The notes under the pieces are model-generated. The model was not told the origin of the DNA, made no database searches, and worked only from the letters and a program-made list of their open reading frames with translations. Below are positions 1 to 8,291 of a DNA stretch of 64,000 nucleotides, one piece after another; position 1 is the stretch's first letter; each line of letters opens with the position of its first letter. Source of the DNA: WVYX01 sp039592335 (lineage in GTDB: Bacteria > Gemmatimonadota > Gemmatimonadetes > Gemmatimonadales > GWC2-71-9); contig JBDHBX010000009.1 of NCBI GenBank assembly GCA_039592335.1, positions 62,001 through 126,000 on the forward strand, written 5' to 3'. Position numbers and translations under genes: made by a program.

Positions 1-2
1 AC

Positions 3-1121
3 GCCGCCGCGCTTTGGCGTGGCACCATGGACACGCTCGAATCCGGCACGGTGGTCGTGTCGAACCCGGCCACGGGCATCTGGAGGGAGGAAGCCGCGTG
101 GCGCGTCGTCGAGGAGGTCCGCATCGGTACGCTGGATGACGCCGGTCCCGACATGTTCGGGCGCGTGCGGGATTTGGAGGTCGACGCCGAGGGGCGTTTC
201 TGGGTCTTCGAGAGCCAAGCGCAGGAGCTGCGCGTGTTCGGCGCCGACGGCGTGCACGTTCGCACCGTTGGGCGAGAGGGCGGAGGGCCGGGCGAGTTCG
301 CCGGGGTAATCGGGATGACATGGGCGCGCAGCGGCAACCTGTGGATCGTCGACCCCTCGAATGCGCGCATCTCCATCATCGACTCGGCCGGGACATACGT
401 CGGCAGCCACGGCACCATCGGCGGTTGGATGTTCGTGCCGTGGCCGGGCGGCGTGGACACGGAGGGTCGGTTCTGGAACTTCGTGCCGGATATGAGTTCC
501 ACCGAGCCGCGCATCGTGATGGTCGCCCACGACGATCAAATGAATCCGGTCGACACCGCGCAGGTGCCCGAGTACCCCGGTGAGCGAGAGATCTTCGAGT
601 TGCGTGACGAAGACAGCCACTTGGTGACGGGCGTGCCGTTCGCACCCAGTCTGGAGTGGCGTTTCGACCCCCGGGGCTACATGTGGTTCATGCTCACGGG
701 TGAGTACAGCATTACGCAGCTCTCGCTCGAGGGAGACACGCTGCGGAGGATATTCCGCGAATACGAGCCGCTGCGAGTGACCGAGGCGGACATCGACAGC
801 GCGATGACGGGCCTCGAGTGGTTCATCCGGAATGGCGGCAAGGTCGACCGGGCCAGGATCCCGGGCAGCAAGCCGGCCACCGAGGAATTCCTGTTCGACG
901 ACGAGGGCAACATTTGGGTCCTGCCGGTCACTGCCATGGAGGACGAGGGCAGGGTGGTCGACATCTTCGATCCCGAGGGGCGCTACCTGGGGCGGATTGG
1001 GCTTCCGTTCATGCTCTCGATGAACCCGCCTCCCGTCTTCCGTGACGGGTTCCTCTACGCCGTGACCGAAGACGAGCTCGAGGTTCCCTACGTGGTGCGC
1101 GCGCGGATCGTGAAACCCTGA
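3..1121 (+). CDS. Six-bladed beta-propeller (NHL-like) protein, 5' end cut by window
   Basis: The frame is open to the left edge, and the residues before the first in-window ATG (27) read WRGT, which runs naturally into the MDTL that follows. The true start, probably with a signal peptide or lipobox, therefore lies outside. The sequence carries repeated blade-like units such as GRFWVFESQAQELRVFGADG, GNLWIVDPSNARISIID and GNIWVLPVTA, typical of NHL or 6-bladed propeller proteins. Such proteins usually bind ligands or scaffold at the cell surface. No catalytic motif is seen and the substrate is unknown. The gene ends 2 nt before the next gene on the same strand, so the two may be cotranscribed. 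Confidence 0.7.
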   Translation, partial: AAALWRGTMDTLESGTVVVSNPATGIWREEAAWRVVEEVRIGTLDDAGPDMFGRVRDLEVDAEGRFWVFESQAQELRVFGADGVHVRTVGREGGGPGEFAGVIGMTWARSGNLWIVDPSNARISIIDSAGTYVGSHGTIGGWMFVPWPGGVDTEGRFWNFVPDMSSTEPRIVMVAHDDQMNPVDTAQVPEYPGEREIFELRDEDSHLVTGVPFAPSLEWRFDPRGYMWFMLTGEYSITQLSLEGDTLRRIFREYEPLRVTEADIDSAMTGLEWFIRNGGKVDRARIPGSKPATEEFLFDDEGNIWVLPVTAMEDEGRVVDIFDPEGRYLGRIGLPFMLSMNPPPVFRDGFLYAVTEDELEVPYVVRARIVKP

Positions 1122-1123
1122 CC

Positions 1124-2176
1124 ATGCGGCTGGACGAGCGGATCACGGTGGTGGATGCCCACGCGGGTGGGGAGCCCGGCCGCGTGATCACGGGTGGTGT
1201 GCACGACGTCCCGGGTGCGACCATGTTCGAGAAGAAGGTCCACCTCGAGACCCAGGGCGATCAGCTCCGCAAGGTCATGCTGCGGGAGCCGCGCGGGTAT
1301 CCGGCGTTGTGCTGCAACGTGATTCTCCCGCCGACTCACCCCGACGCCGATGCCGGCTTCGTCATCATGGAGCAGACCGAGTATCCGCCGATGTCGGGTA
1401 GCAATACGATCTGCGTCGTGACGGTGCTCATCCAGACGGAGATGGTGAAGGTGACGGAGCCCGTCACCGAGCTCGTGCTCGAGGCGCCCGCCGGACTCGT
1501 GCAGGTGCGGGCCGACGTCGCGGGCGGGAAGGTGACCGGTGTGACCTTCGAGAACGTGCCGGCGTTCGCGCTGCACCTGGAAGCCAGGATCGAGGTTCCG
1601 GTTCTCGGTGTGGTGAGCGTGGACGTCGCGTGGGGCGGGATGTTCTACGTCATCGCCGACGCGGAGCAGTTCGGCTTGCGGTTGGCGCCCGAAGAAGGGC
1701 GAGAGATCGCGCGCGTCGGGCGAATGCTGCAGGCGGCTGCCGCCGAGCAGCTGCCGGCGGTGCACCCGGAGAACGCCGGTATCGCCGGCGTGTCGATCTC
1801 ACAGCTGTCGGGGCCGCCCACGCGGAACGACGCGGATCGCAAGAATGCGGTGGTGGTCGCCACGGGCGAGCTGGACTGGAATCGCCCGGAGACGTGGACC
1901 GGCGCACTCGATCGGTCCCCCTGTGGGACCGGCACCTGCGCCAAGATGGCCACGCTCCACGCCAGGGGGGAGCTGGTGCTCGAGCAGGACTTCCGGCATG
2001 AGGGGGTGCTGGGCACGGTGTGGACCGGCCGGCTGTTGCGCGAGGCGAGGGTCGGATCCACGCCCGCGGTGGTCCCTGCGCTGACGGGACGGGCGTGGAT
2101 CACGGGGTACGGTCAGGTCGTCGTGGACCGCGAGGACCCGTTCCCCGAGGGTTTCACCCTGGGAGACCTCTGGTAG
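1124..2176 (+). CDS. Proline racemase family enzyme (Ser/Cys subgroup; hydroxyproline epimerase or dehydratase)
   Basis: This 350-aa protein has the proline racemase fold signatures. These enzymes move the alpha proton of proline or hydroxyproline using two facing residues. In classical racemases and 4-hydroxyproline epimerases both are Cys, the first in an MCGH-type motif. Here that motif reads MSGSNT (residues 90-95), so the first Cys is Ser91, while the second is kept in DRSPCGTGTC (Cys267). Trans-3-hydroxyproline dehydratases replace the first Cys with Thr, and Ser/Cys members also exist, so the exact reaction cannot be assigned. Length is normal for the family. ATG 1124 follows the propeller gene by 2 nt. 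Proline dehydrogenase lies 6 kb away. Confidence 0.82.
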   Translation: MRLDERITVVDAHAGGEPGRVITGGVHDVPGATMFEKKVHLETQGDQLRKVMLREPRGYPALCCNVILPPTHPDADAGFVIMEQTEYPPMSGSNTICVVTVLIQTEMVKVTEPVTELVLEAPAGLVQVRADVAGGKVTGVTFENVPAFALHLEARIEVPVLGVVSVDVAWGGMFYVIADAEQFGLRLAPEEGREIARVGRMLQAAAAEQLPAVHPENAGIAGVSISQLSGPPTRNDADRKNAVVVATGELDWNRPETWTGALDRSPCGTGTCAKMATLHARGELVLEQDFRHEGVLGTVWTGRLLREARVGSTPAVVPALTGRAWITGYGQVVVDREDPFPEGFTLGDLW

Positions 2177-2179
2177 CGG

Positions 2180-3205
2180 TTACTCTACCTCCCAGGTGCG
2201 ACCCCCGCGCAGCACTGTATCCATCTCGGCTTCGCTCGCCGGTCTGGCTCCCTCCTGTGCGAGCTGCCGCTGCACATCCTGCTCGTAGCTCGGCATCGGG
2301 TCACAGTAGAGCACCCCGATCGCGACGGGGAACTGGGGCGGCTTGAGCTCCACCAGCATCGCGGCCAGGGTGCGACTGGTCTCATCGTGCACCAGGATGT
2401 CGGCCTCCGTGACTCCGTTCTCGCCCAAGGTCACCACTTCGACCTCCAGCGAGCCGGGCTTCACTCGCAGGCCCTTCGTGCGGTCCTTCCCGAAGAGCAG
2501 AGGCTTGCCGTGCTCGACGTGGAGCTGCGCCTCGGGCGCCACGCTCTTCTCGGTGAACGCACCGTGCGCCCCGTCGTTGAACACGAGGCAATTCTGAAAG
2601 ATTTCCACGAACGAGGCGCCGCGGTGCGCGTGGCCCCGCTTCAGCACGTCCACCAGGTGCGGCTGCATCGTGTCGATGGAGCGCGCCACGAACCGCCCGC
2701 CCGCGCCCAGAGCGAGCGCGCATGGCGCCACCGGGAGCTCGAGCGACCCCTGGGGCGTGGACGGCGAGCGCGTACCCCGCTTCGAGGTCGGGGAGTATTG
2801 CCCCTTGGTCAGCCCGTAGATCTCGTTGTTGAACAGCACGACCTGCAGGTCCACGTTGCGGCGCAGCACGTGCAGCATGTGGTTGCCGCCGATGCTCAGG
2901 CCGTCCCCGTCACCCGTGATCACCCAGACATCGAGGCCGGGGTTGGCCAGCTTGATGCCCGTGGCAAAGGCCGGCGCGCGGCCGTGGATCGTGTGAAATC
3001 CGTAGGTCGAGACGTAGTAGGGAAAGCGGGCGGCGCAGCCGATCCCCGATACGAACACGGTGCGCTCGCGCTCCACTGCGAGATCGGCGAGCGTCTTCTG
3101 CATCGCCTTGAGGATGGCGTAATCCCCGCACCCGGGGCACCAGCGCACCTCCTGATCGGAAGCGTAGTCCTTGGCCGATGGCGCGGTCTCGTGGGGGGCG
3201 ATCAT
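2180..3205 (-). CDS. korB: 2-oxoacid:ferredoxin oxidoreductase, beta subunit (2-oxoglutarate type)
   Basis: This is the thiamine-diphosphate subunit of the KorAB complex, which oxidatively decarboxylates a 2-oxoacid (probably 2-oxoglutarate) to the acyl-CoA and reduces ferredoxin. The N-terminal CPGCGDYAIL binds an Fe-S cluster together with a later Cys, and GDGDGLSIGGNH is the Mg/ThDP motif, followed by NNEIYGLTKGQ. ATG 3205 is preferred over the upstream in-frame codon at 3247 because it lies 1 nt after the korA stop and gives the usual length (341 aa). The order is korA then korB, one operon on the minus strand. The 3' end meets the racemase gene with only 3 nt between. Confidence 0.93.
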   Translation of the reverse strand: MIAPHETAPSAKDYASDQEVRWCPGCGDYAILKAMQKTLADLAVERERTVFVSGIGCAARFPYYVSTYGFHTIHGRAPAFATGIKLANPGLDVWVITGDGDGLSIGGNHMLHVLRRNVDLQVVLFNNEIYGLTKGQYSPTSKRGTRSPSTPQGSLELPVAPCALALGAGGRFVARSIDTMQPHLVDVLKRGHAHRGASFVEIFQNCLVFNDGAHGAFTEKSVAPEAQLHVEHGKPLLFGKDRTKGLRVKPGSLEVEVVTLGENGVTEADILVHDETSRTLAAMLVELKPPQFPVAIGVLYCDPMPSYEQDVQRQLAQEGARPASEAEMDTVLRGGRTWEVE

Positions 3206-3206
3206 G

Positions 3207-5090
3207 CTAGCGCTCCAGTCTCGTGCGAATCGCGTCGAGGATCTCACTCACCTTGAACGGCTTTCCCGTCACCTTGCCCAGGCCCTCCGCCTCCACCAGG
3301 TACGTGCTCCGCAGGATCGTGACGAGCTGGCCCGTGTTCATCTCCGGCACCAGGATCCGGTCGAACTCTCGCAGCAGCTCCCCGAGGTTCTTCGGCAGGG
3401 GGTTGAGGTGCCGCAGGTGGAGGTGCGAGACCTCCAACCCTTCTTCCCGGGCACGCTTCACGGCCTGGTAGATCGGCCCGTAGGTGGAGCCCCAGCCCAC
3501 CACCGCCAGGGCGCCGCGCGGCTCGCCGACCTGGATCTCCTGCTCCGGAATGTCATCGGCGATCTTCCGTACCTTGGCCAGGCGCGCGTCGGTCATCCGC
3601 TGGTGGTTATCGGCGTCGTACGAGATGTGTCCGGTGTCGGCGTCGCGCTCGAGGCCGCCGATGCGGTGCTCGAGACCCGGCGTGCCCGGAATCGCCCAGG
3701 GGCGCGCGAGGGTCTGCGGATCACGTTGGAATGGGCGGAAGCCCTCCGGCTCGCTACGAAACGTCACGGGGAAGCGCGGGAGCTCGTCCGCATGGGGCAC
3801 GAGCCACGGCTCGGCCGCGTTGGCGAGGTAGCCATCGGACAGCATCACCACGGGCGTCATGTACTTGGTGGCGAGCCGTACCGCCTCCAGCGCCACGTCG
3901 AAGCAGTCGGTGGGCGTGGCGGCGGCCACCACGGGCAGCGGCGCATCGCCGTTGCGTCCATAGACGGCCTGATAGAGGTCGGACTGCTCCGCCTTGGTCG
4001 GCATCCCCGTGGAGGGTCCGGCGCGCTGGCTGTTCACGATGACCAGGGGAAGCTCGACGCCGACCGCGAGTCCCATCGCCTCTCCCTTGAGCGCGATGCC
4101 CGGCCCGGAGCTGGAGGTGACCCCCAGCACCCCGGCGTACGATGCGCCGATGGAGGCGCAGATGGCCGCGATCTCGTCCTCCGCCTGGAAGGTCAGCACC
4201 CCCTGGCTCTTGAGGTTGGCCAGCACGTGGAGCAGGGAGGTGGCCGGCGTGATCGGGTATGAGCCGAAGAACAGCTGCGGCAGGCCGGCGGCCTGCGCAC
4301 CGGCCAGCAGGCCCCAGGCCGTGGCCTCGGTGCCGGTCACGGTGCGGTAGATCCCCGGTGGGACGTCTGCCTTGGCGACGGTATAGCCCACCACGTCCAT
4401 CGGCATCTCGACCGTGTCGCCGAACGCGTAGCCGGCCGTGAGCGCCGTGACGTTGGCCTGGGCGATCTCGGGTTGCTTGGCGAACTTGCGTTCGACCCAC
4501 TCGGCCGTCGCCTCACGGTCCTGTCCGAACATCCAGAGCATTAGTCCCAGCGTCCACATGTTGCGCGACCGCAGGGCGTCCTTCTGCTTGAGCCCGAACT
4601 CCTCGAGCGCATCGAGGGTGCGTTGCGAGATGTCCAGCTTGAGCACCTGGTAAGGGGCCAGCGTGTCGTCGTCGAGCGGGCTGGTCTCGTAGCCCGCCTT
4701 GGCCAGGTTGCGCTTGGTGAACGCGCCGGTGTCGACCACGATGAGCCCGCCGATGCGCAGGTCGTGGTAGCTCACCTTGAGCGCGGCCGGGTTGAGCGCC
4801 ACCAGGACATCGGGTTCGTCGCCGGCCGTAGTCAGATCGCTGCCGCCGAAGTGGATCTGGAAGGCCGAGACGCCGTAGGTGGTGCCGGCCGGGGCGCGAA
4901 TCTCTGCCGGATAGTCGGGGAAGGTGGCGATGTCACTTCCGGCGAGGGCGGCTTCCAGAGTGAACTGGGAGCCGGTGAACTGCATCCCGTCGCCCGAATC
5001 GCCGGCGAACCGGATGACCACCGAGTCGCGCACCTCGCGCGCCTTCACGCCGCGGAGGTCGGGAGATGAGGAGGTGAATCGGTCTCTCAT
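3207..5090 (-). CDS. korA: 2-oxoacid:ferredoxin oxidoreductase, fused gamma-alpha subunit
   Basis: At 627 aa it has the gamma domain first (FAGDSGDGMQFTGSQF near residues 28-43) and the alpha pyrimidine-binding domain after about residue 255 (SYPITPATSLLHVLANL). This is the usual KorA architecture. It partners KorB in CoA-dependent 2-oxoacid oxidation, bypassing the 2-oxoglutarate dehydrogenase complex in the TCA cycle. No ferredoxin-like delta domain is present and none is encoded next door, so the electron acceptor must come from elsewhere. The ATG start is preceded at some distance by AGGAG. In two-subunit enzymes of aerobes this form is common. Confidence 0.93.
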   Translation of the reverse strand: MRDRFTSSSPDLRGVKAREVRDSVVIRFAGDSGDGMQFTGSQFTLEAALAGSDIATFPDYPAEIRAPAGTTYGVSAFQIHFGGSDLTTAGDEPDVLVALNPAALKVSYHDLRIGGLIVVDTGAFTKRNLAKAGYETSPLDDDTLAPYQVLKLDISQRTLDALEEFGLKQKDALRSRNMWTLGLMLWMFGQDREATAEWVERKFAKQPEIAQANVTALTAGYAFGDTVEMPMDVVGYTVAKADVPPGIYRTVTGTEATAWGLLAGAQAAGLPQLFFGSYPITPATSLLHVLANLKSQGVLTFQAEDEIAAICASIGASYAGVLGVTSSSGPGIALKGEAMGLAVGVELPLVIVNSQRAGPSTGMPTKAEQSDLYQAVYGRNGDAPLPVVAAATPTDCFDVALEAVRLATKYMTPVVMLSDGYLANAAEPWLVPHADELPRFPVTFRSEPEGFRPFQRDPQTLARPWAIPGTPGLEHRIGGLERDADTGHISYDADNHQRMTDARLAKVRKIADDIPEQEIQVGEPRGALAVVGWGSTYGPIYQAVKRAREEGLEVSHLHLRHLNPLPKNLGELLREFDRILVPEMNTGQLVTILRSTYLVEAEGLGKVTGKPFKVSEILDAIRTRLER

Positions 5091-5180
5091 GGCCTGAGAA
5101 CCAGCTCCTAACGTGACCGGCCGGGCTACGCCCGCGGTGATCGGCTGAGTGGGCGTCCGCCGGCCGGTCGGCCGAGAAAA

Positions 5181-5192
5181 CGGAGTACTCCG
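5181..5192. promoter_or_regulatory. Perfect 12-bp palindrome upstream of ferritin
   Basis: CGGAGTACTCCG is its own reverse complement. A second palindrome, TACAATTGTA (5206-5215), follows 13 nt later. Their place in front of an iron-storage gene suggests operator sites for a dimeric regulator, but neither matches a Fur or IscR consensus that I can identify. Confidence 0.35.
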
Positions 5193-5222
5193 TTACCCTA
5201 TGCTATACAATTGTAGAGGGAA

Positions 5223-5275
5223 GGTGCCCCCGGACGCCACCGCAGGAGGGGGGGTGCCCCCGTGCCCCACCGCAG
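5223..5275. repeat. Two imperfect direct repeats, 30-nt period
   Basis: The 23-nt units at 5223-5245 and 5253-5275 share GGTGCCCCCG at the start and ACCGCAG at the end, with differences only in the centre. They lie just upstream of the ferritin start, in the probable 5' untranslated region, and could be binding sites or a small slippage repeat. Confidence 0.6.
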
Positions 5276-5321
5276 TATATTCCCTGCCCAACGTCAGACC
5301 CCAATCGCACGGAGATATGAA

Positions 5322-5831
5322 ATGGCCAGCAAGGCAGTGGTGCAGGCGATCAACGATCAGATCGCCATGGAGTTCAAGGCCGCCTACGCCTACCTCTCGA
5401 TGTCGGCGTACTTCGAGAGTCAGAGCCTCCCCGGCTTCGCCCACTGGATGCGGATGCAATACGAGGAGGAGCTGACCCACGCGCTGCGCCTGTTCGACTT
5501 CCTCGGGGACCTGGGCGAGCAGGTCGAGCTCAAGGCGATCGAGAAGCCCCCGGCGAAGTACGAGAGCACGCTGGCGGCGTTCAAGGCGGCGCTGGGGCAC
5601 GAGCAAAAGGTGACGGCCTCGATCAACAAGATCTACGATCTCGCGGTCGAGGAGAATCACTACCCGACCCAGCTCCAGATGCAGTGGTTCGTGAACGAGC
5701 AGGTGGAGGAGGAGAAGTCGGTTGGCGACGTGATCACCCAGCTGGAGATGGTGGGCGACCACGGCCCGGCCCTGCTCATGATGGACAAGCAGCTCGGCGG
5801 CCGTGCCGGAGAGGGCGGGGAACAGCACTAG
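5322..5831 (+). CDS. ftnA: Non-haem ferritin
   Basis: This 169-aa protein matches bacterial ferritin, which oxidises Fe(II) and stores Fe(III) in a 24-mer cage in the cytoplasm. The ferroxidase-type ligands are visible in MEFKAAYAYLSM (Glu17), EEELTHA (Glu50, His53) and the later FVNEQVEEE helix. An in-frame GTG at 5262 would add 20 residues with no family match, so ATG 5322, preceded by GGAG, is taken as the start. The upstream region carries palindromes and a tandem repeat, consistent with regulation by iron or redox state, which remains inference. A hairpin terminator follows at 5853-5887. Confidence 0.93.
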   Translation: MASKAVVQAINDQIAMEFKAAYAYLSMSAYFESQSLPGFAHWMRMQYEEELTHALRLFDFLGDLGEQVELKAIEKPPAKYESTLAAFKAALGHEQKVTASINKIYDLAVEENHYPTQLQMQWFVNEQVEEEKSVGDVITQLEMVGDHGPALLMMDKQLGGRAGEGGEQH

Positions 5832-5852
5832 CACTGCGCACCACGGATTCTC

Positions 5853-5887
5853 GGCCGGCCTCGGGGACTCCCGCTCCGAGGCTGGCC
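5853..5887 (+). terminator. Hairpin terminator after ferritin
   Basis: A 12-bp stem (5853-5864 with 5876-5887, one G-U pair) encloses an 11-nt loop. A short pyrimidine-rich tract with TTT follows. It sits 21 nt after the ferritin stop and before the next same-strand gene. Confidence 0.5.
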
Positions 5888-5984
5888 GTCGCGTTTCCCT
5901 TAACACCTCGACCCTTCACATCGTCTTACTGGGCGGAACTGACGCATCGGCGGGAGCCGCTGGTGCCTGCGAAGGAGAAAGACG

Positions 5985-6554
5985 ATGAGGGCATTGATCA
6001 GAATCGTGGCGGGGCTGACGGTGGCGGCCGTGATGGCCGCGGGGCAGCTACCCGCCCAGGAGCCGGAGGTGGCCCCCGAAACCCGACCGCGCCGGATGCG
6101 CATGGGCACCGGGGAGCTTCCGGGCATGCGGGCCTTTGCGCCGCAGCTACTGGTCCAGCGCAAGGACTTCCTGGGGCTCACCGAGGACCAGGTCTCCCGG
6201 CTCGAGCAGCTCAGCGAGGAATTGAAGGGCGTGCACGAGCAGGCCCTCGAAGAGGCCCAGGCCAGCCACGAAGCGCTGCGCGAAGCGTGGCAGGCCGACC
6301 AGCCCGACGCCGATGTCGTGCAGCACTACGCTCAGCAGGCGATGGAAGCGCGCCAGGCGGCGCAGTTGGCCATGGTGGGTGGTGCGGCGCAAGCCAAGGG
6401 GCTGCTCACGCCCGAGCAGCAGGGCAAGATGGAAGGCTGGATGGAAGGAATGCGCATGGGACGGCAGATCCGCAGGGGCCAACGCGGCATGCGACGGGGC
6501 GCGCCGCAGGGTCAGCTGGGGCACCGACGGTACTCGCCTTGGCGCCGACCGTAA
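5985..6554 (+). CDS. Spy/CpxP-like periplasmic LTxxQ protein
   Basis: An N-terminal signal peptide (about residues 1-25, ending AQ) is followed by helical, Gln/Glu-rich sequence containing LTEDQVSRLEQL and later LLTPEQQGKMEGW. These two LTxxQ-type repeats are characteristic of the Spy/CpxP family of periplasmic chaperones and envelope-stress or metal sensors. The C-terminus is very basic (RGQRGMRRG, RRYSPWRRP). The ATG is preceded by GGAG. It is a single gene, ended by a hairpin shared with the convergent sixA gene. The precise role is not evident. Confidence 0.75.
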   Translation: MRALIRIVAGLTVAAVMAAGQLPAQEPEVAPETRPRRMRMGTGELPGMRAFAPQLLVQRKDFLGLTEDQVSRLEQLSEELKGVHEQALEEAQASHEALREAWQADQPDADVVQHYAQQAMEARQAAQLAMVGGAAQAKGLLTPEQQGKMEGWMEGMRMGRQIRRGQRGMRRGAPQGQLGHRRYSPWRRP

Positions 6555-6582
6555 GCGACACGACCCACTACCCCTCGACATG

Positions 6583-6615
6583 CATCGCCCCGTGGCTCGA
6601 AGCCGCGGGGCGGTG
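6583..6615. terminator. Bidirectional hairpin between convergent genes
   Basis: A 15-bp stem with two G-U pairs and a CGA loop (arms 6583-6597 and 6601-6615) lies between the stop codons of the Spy-like gene (plus) and sixA (minus), and can serve both. Confidence 0.55.
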
Positions 6616-6617
6616 TG

Positions 6618-7088
6618 TCATTCAGAGGGCGTGACCTCCGGCGTGACGATCCAGCGCACCGTCCATCCCTCGTCCCCCTGTCGCCCGAGGCACACGACCC
6701 CGCCGTTGCGGAACGCCACGACCGGCCTCGACGGATCACCAACGAGTAGTTGGGAGCAGAGCCGACCCAAGTGCGGCAAGTGGCCCACCAGCATCACCGG
6801 TGCCGTGAAGGTCGCAATGGCGCGCTCGGCCAGCGCGGGGTCGTCCTTGGGAGCCAGGCCTTCCAGCCGGCTGAGTGAGAGATCGGGATTCAGCGTGTCG
6901 GCCAGGATCCGGGCGGTCTGTTCGGCTCGGAGTTTCCCTGAGTGATAGATTTCGGCTGGAGCGATGCCGACCGTGGCGACGGCCCGGGCCACGCGGCCTA
7001 CCTGCCGCCGGCCGTCGTCGGTGAGAGGCCGAGAGGGGTCCTGCTCTTCCGACGTCGCCTCGCCGTGCTGCACCAGATAGAGGTCCAC
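6618..7088 (-). CDS. sixA: Phosphohistidine phosphatase SixA
   Basis: This is a histidine-phosphatase-superfamily protein of about 156 aa. It begins VDLYLVQHGEA, where His8 is the nucleophile of the RHG-like motif (here QHG), and has the second conserved His in LVGHLPHLGRL. SixA removes phosphate from histidine residues of phosphotransfer proteins. The GTG at 7088 starts exactly where family members begin. The longer frame to 7175 would run into the divergent RuBisCO-like gene and has no homologous extension. Replacement of Arg by Gln in the RHG motif is also seen in other SixA-like proteins. Confidence 0.85.
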   Translation of the reverse strand: MDLYLVQHGEATSEEQDPSRPLTDDGRRQVGRVARAVATVGIAPAEIYHSGKLRAEQTARILADTLNPDLSLSRLEGLAPKDDPALAERAIATFTAPVMLVGHLPHLGRLCSQLLVGDPSRPVVAFRNGGVVCLGRQGDEGWTVRWIVTPEVTPSE

Positions 7089-7128
7089 GAGGCAAGCGTG
7101 GCGGGCAACAAGCAGCGAGTCAAGTGGT

Positions 7129-8256
7129 ATGGAGCGTCCTGGCAGCGACCGCATCCGGATCACGTACCAGCTCACCGTGCGAGCGGGCGAGCGTGCCGAG
7201 GCGCGCGCTCGAGAGATCGCACTGGAGCAGACCGTGGAGCTGCCCGACGGCTGCTATCCCGACGGCATCGAAGACGCGGTCGTAGGCCGGCTCGAGGACA
7301 TGGAGGAGCTGGGTGGCGGCCGCTGGAGCCTGACGCTCTCCTACGCCCCCCTCCTGGTGGGCTCGGAGGCTCCCCAACTCCTCAACCTGCTGTTCGGCAA
7401 CGTCTCGATGCATGCCGGGACCCGGGTGACCGAGCTGGAGCTGCCGCCCTCGGTCGTGAGTTGCTTCCCCGGTCCCCAACACGGGATCGCCGGAGTGCGC
7501 GCCGCATGCGGCGCTCCCCAAGGGCGTCCTCTGTTGTGCACCTCGGCCAAGCCGGTCGGTCTCTCGCCGGGCGAGCTGGCCGGAATCTGCAGGTCGCTCG
7601 CGCGGGGGGGGATCGATGTGGTCAAGGACGACCACGGCGTGACGGATCAGGCCCCGGCGCCGTTCCGCGAGCGGGTCGAGCGCTGCCAGGCGGCGGTGCT
7701 GGAAGCGAACGCGGGAACCGGCGGCTCGACCCAGTACTTCCCCAACGTCACGGCCTCTGTGTCGCAGCTCCCGCAACGCGTGGAGGTGGCGCGGTCGGTG
7801 GGATGCCGCGGAGTGTTGGTGAGCCCGTTCCTCACCGGGCTGGATACCGTGCGGTGGCTCGCTGCCGAAAGCGGCATGATCGTGCTCACCCACCCGACCT
7901 TCTCCGGCGCCCTGCTCACCGAGGGGCATGGCGTGGCCTCCGACCTGATGCTCGGGTTGATCCTGCGGCTGCTCGGAGCCGATGCCGTGATCTATGTGAA
8001 TGCGGGAGGGCGCTTCCCGGTCGGCGAGGCCGAGTGCGAGGCCATCAATGCCCGCCTAACGCAGCCGTGCCATGGGTTGGCACCCGCGCTGCCGGTCCCG
8101 GGGGGCGGGGTGGACGCGGCCCGGGTGCCCTACTGGATCGAGCGCTATGGCACCGACGTGATGTTCCTCATTGGGAGCAGTCTCTACGCCCAGGGTGATG
8201 TGGAAGCGGCGACCAGACGGTTGGTCGACACGGTGACGGCGGGGAGCGATGCCTGA
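7129..8256 (+). CDS. RuBisCO-like protein (form IV)
   Basis: This 375-aa protein has the RuBisCO large-subunit TIM-barrel pattern. Lys141 in SAKPVGLSP matches the catalytic lysine of strand 1, and GGIDVVKDDHG keeps the lysine that is carbamylated in true RuBisCO (Lys166) and one Asp ligand, but has His169 in place of the third ligand Glu. His255 (LTHPTFSG) matches the phosphate-side His. The loop-6 lysine is absent: the region reads NAGGRFPVG. It is therefore a form IV RuBisCO-like protein, unlikely to fix CO2. Known family members act as enolases, isomerases or decarboxylases/transcarboxylases in methionine salvage or apiose degradation. No such pathway genes lie nearby, so the substrate is open. 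Confidence 0.88.
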   Translation: MERPGSDRIRITYQLTVRAGERAEARAREIALEQTVELPDGCYPDGIEDAVVGRLEDMEELGGGRWSLTLSYAPLLVGSEAPQLLNLLFGNVSMHAGTRVTELELPPSVVSCFPGPQHGIAGVRAACGAPQGRPLLCTSAKPVGLSPGELAGICRSLARGGIDVVKDDHGVTDQAPAPFRERVERCQAAVLEANAGTGGSTQYFPNVTASVSQLPQRVEVARSVGCRGVLVSPFLTGLDTVRWLAAESGMIVLTHPTFSGALLTEGHGVASDLMLGLILRLLGADAVIYVNAGGRFPVGEAECEAINARLTQPCHGLAPALPVPGGGVDAARVPYWIERYGTDVMFLIGSSLYAQGDVEAATRRLVDTVTAGSDA

Positions 8257-8291
8257 CGGACGACCCGACGCTGGCTGCAGCTGAGTCGGTC

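Larger units (their letters stand above)
5091..5321. other. Divergent intergenic region between korA and ferritin
   Basis: No gene is seen in these 231 nt. They hold the outgoing promoters of korA (minus) and ferritin (plus), two perfect palindromes at 5181-5192 and 5206-5215, and two copies of a degenerate 23-nt unit spaced 30 nt apart at 5223-5245 and 5253-5275. The locally A+T-rich TATACAAT at 5204-5211 is a possible -10 box for ferritin. Confidence 0.5.
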
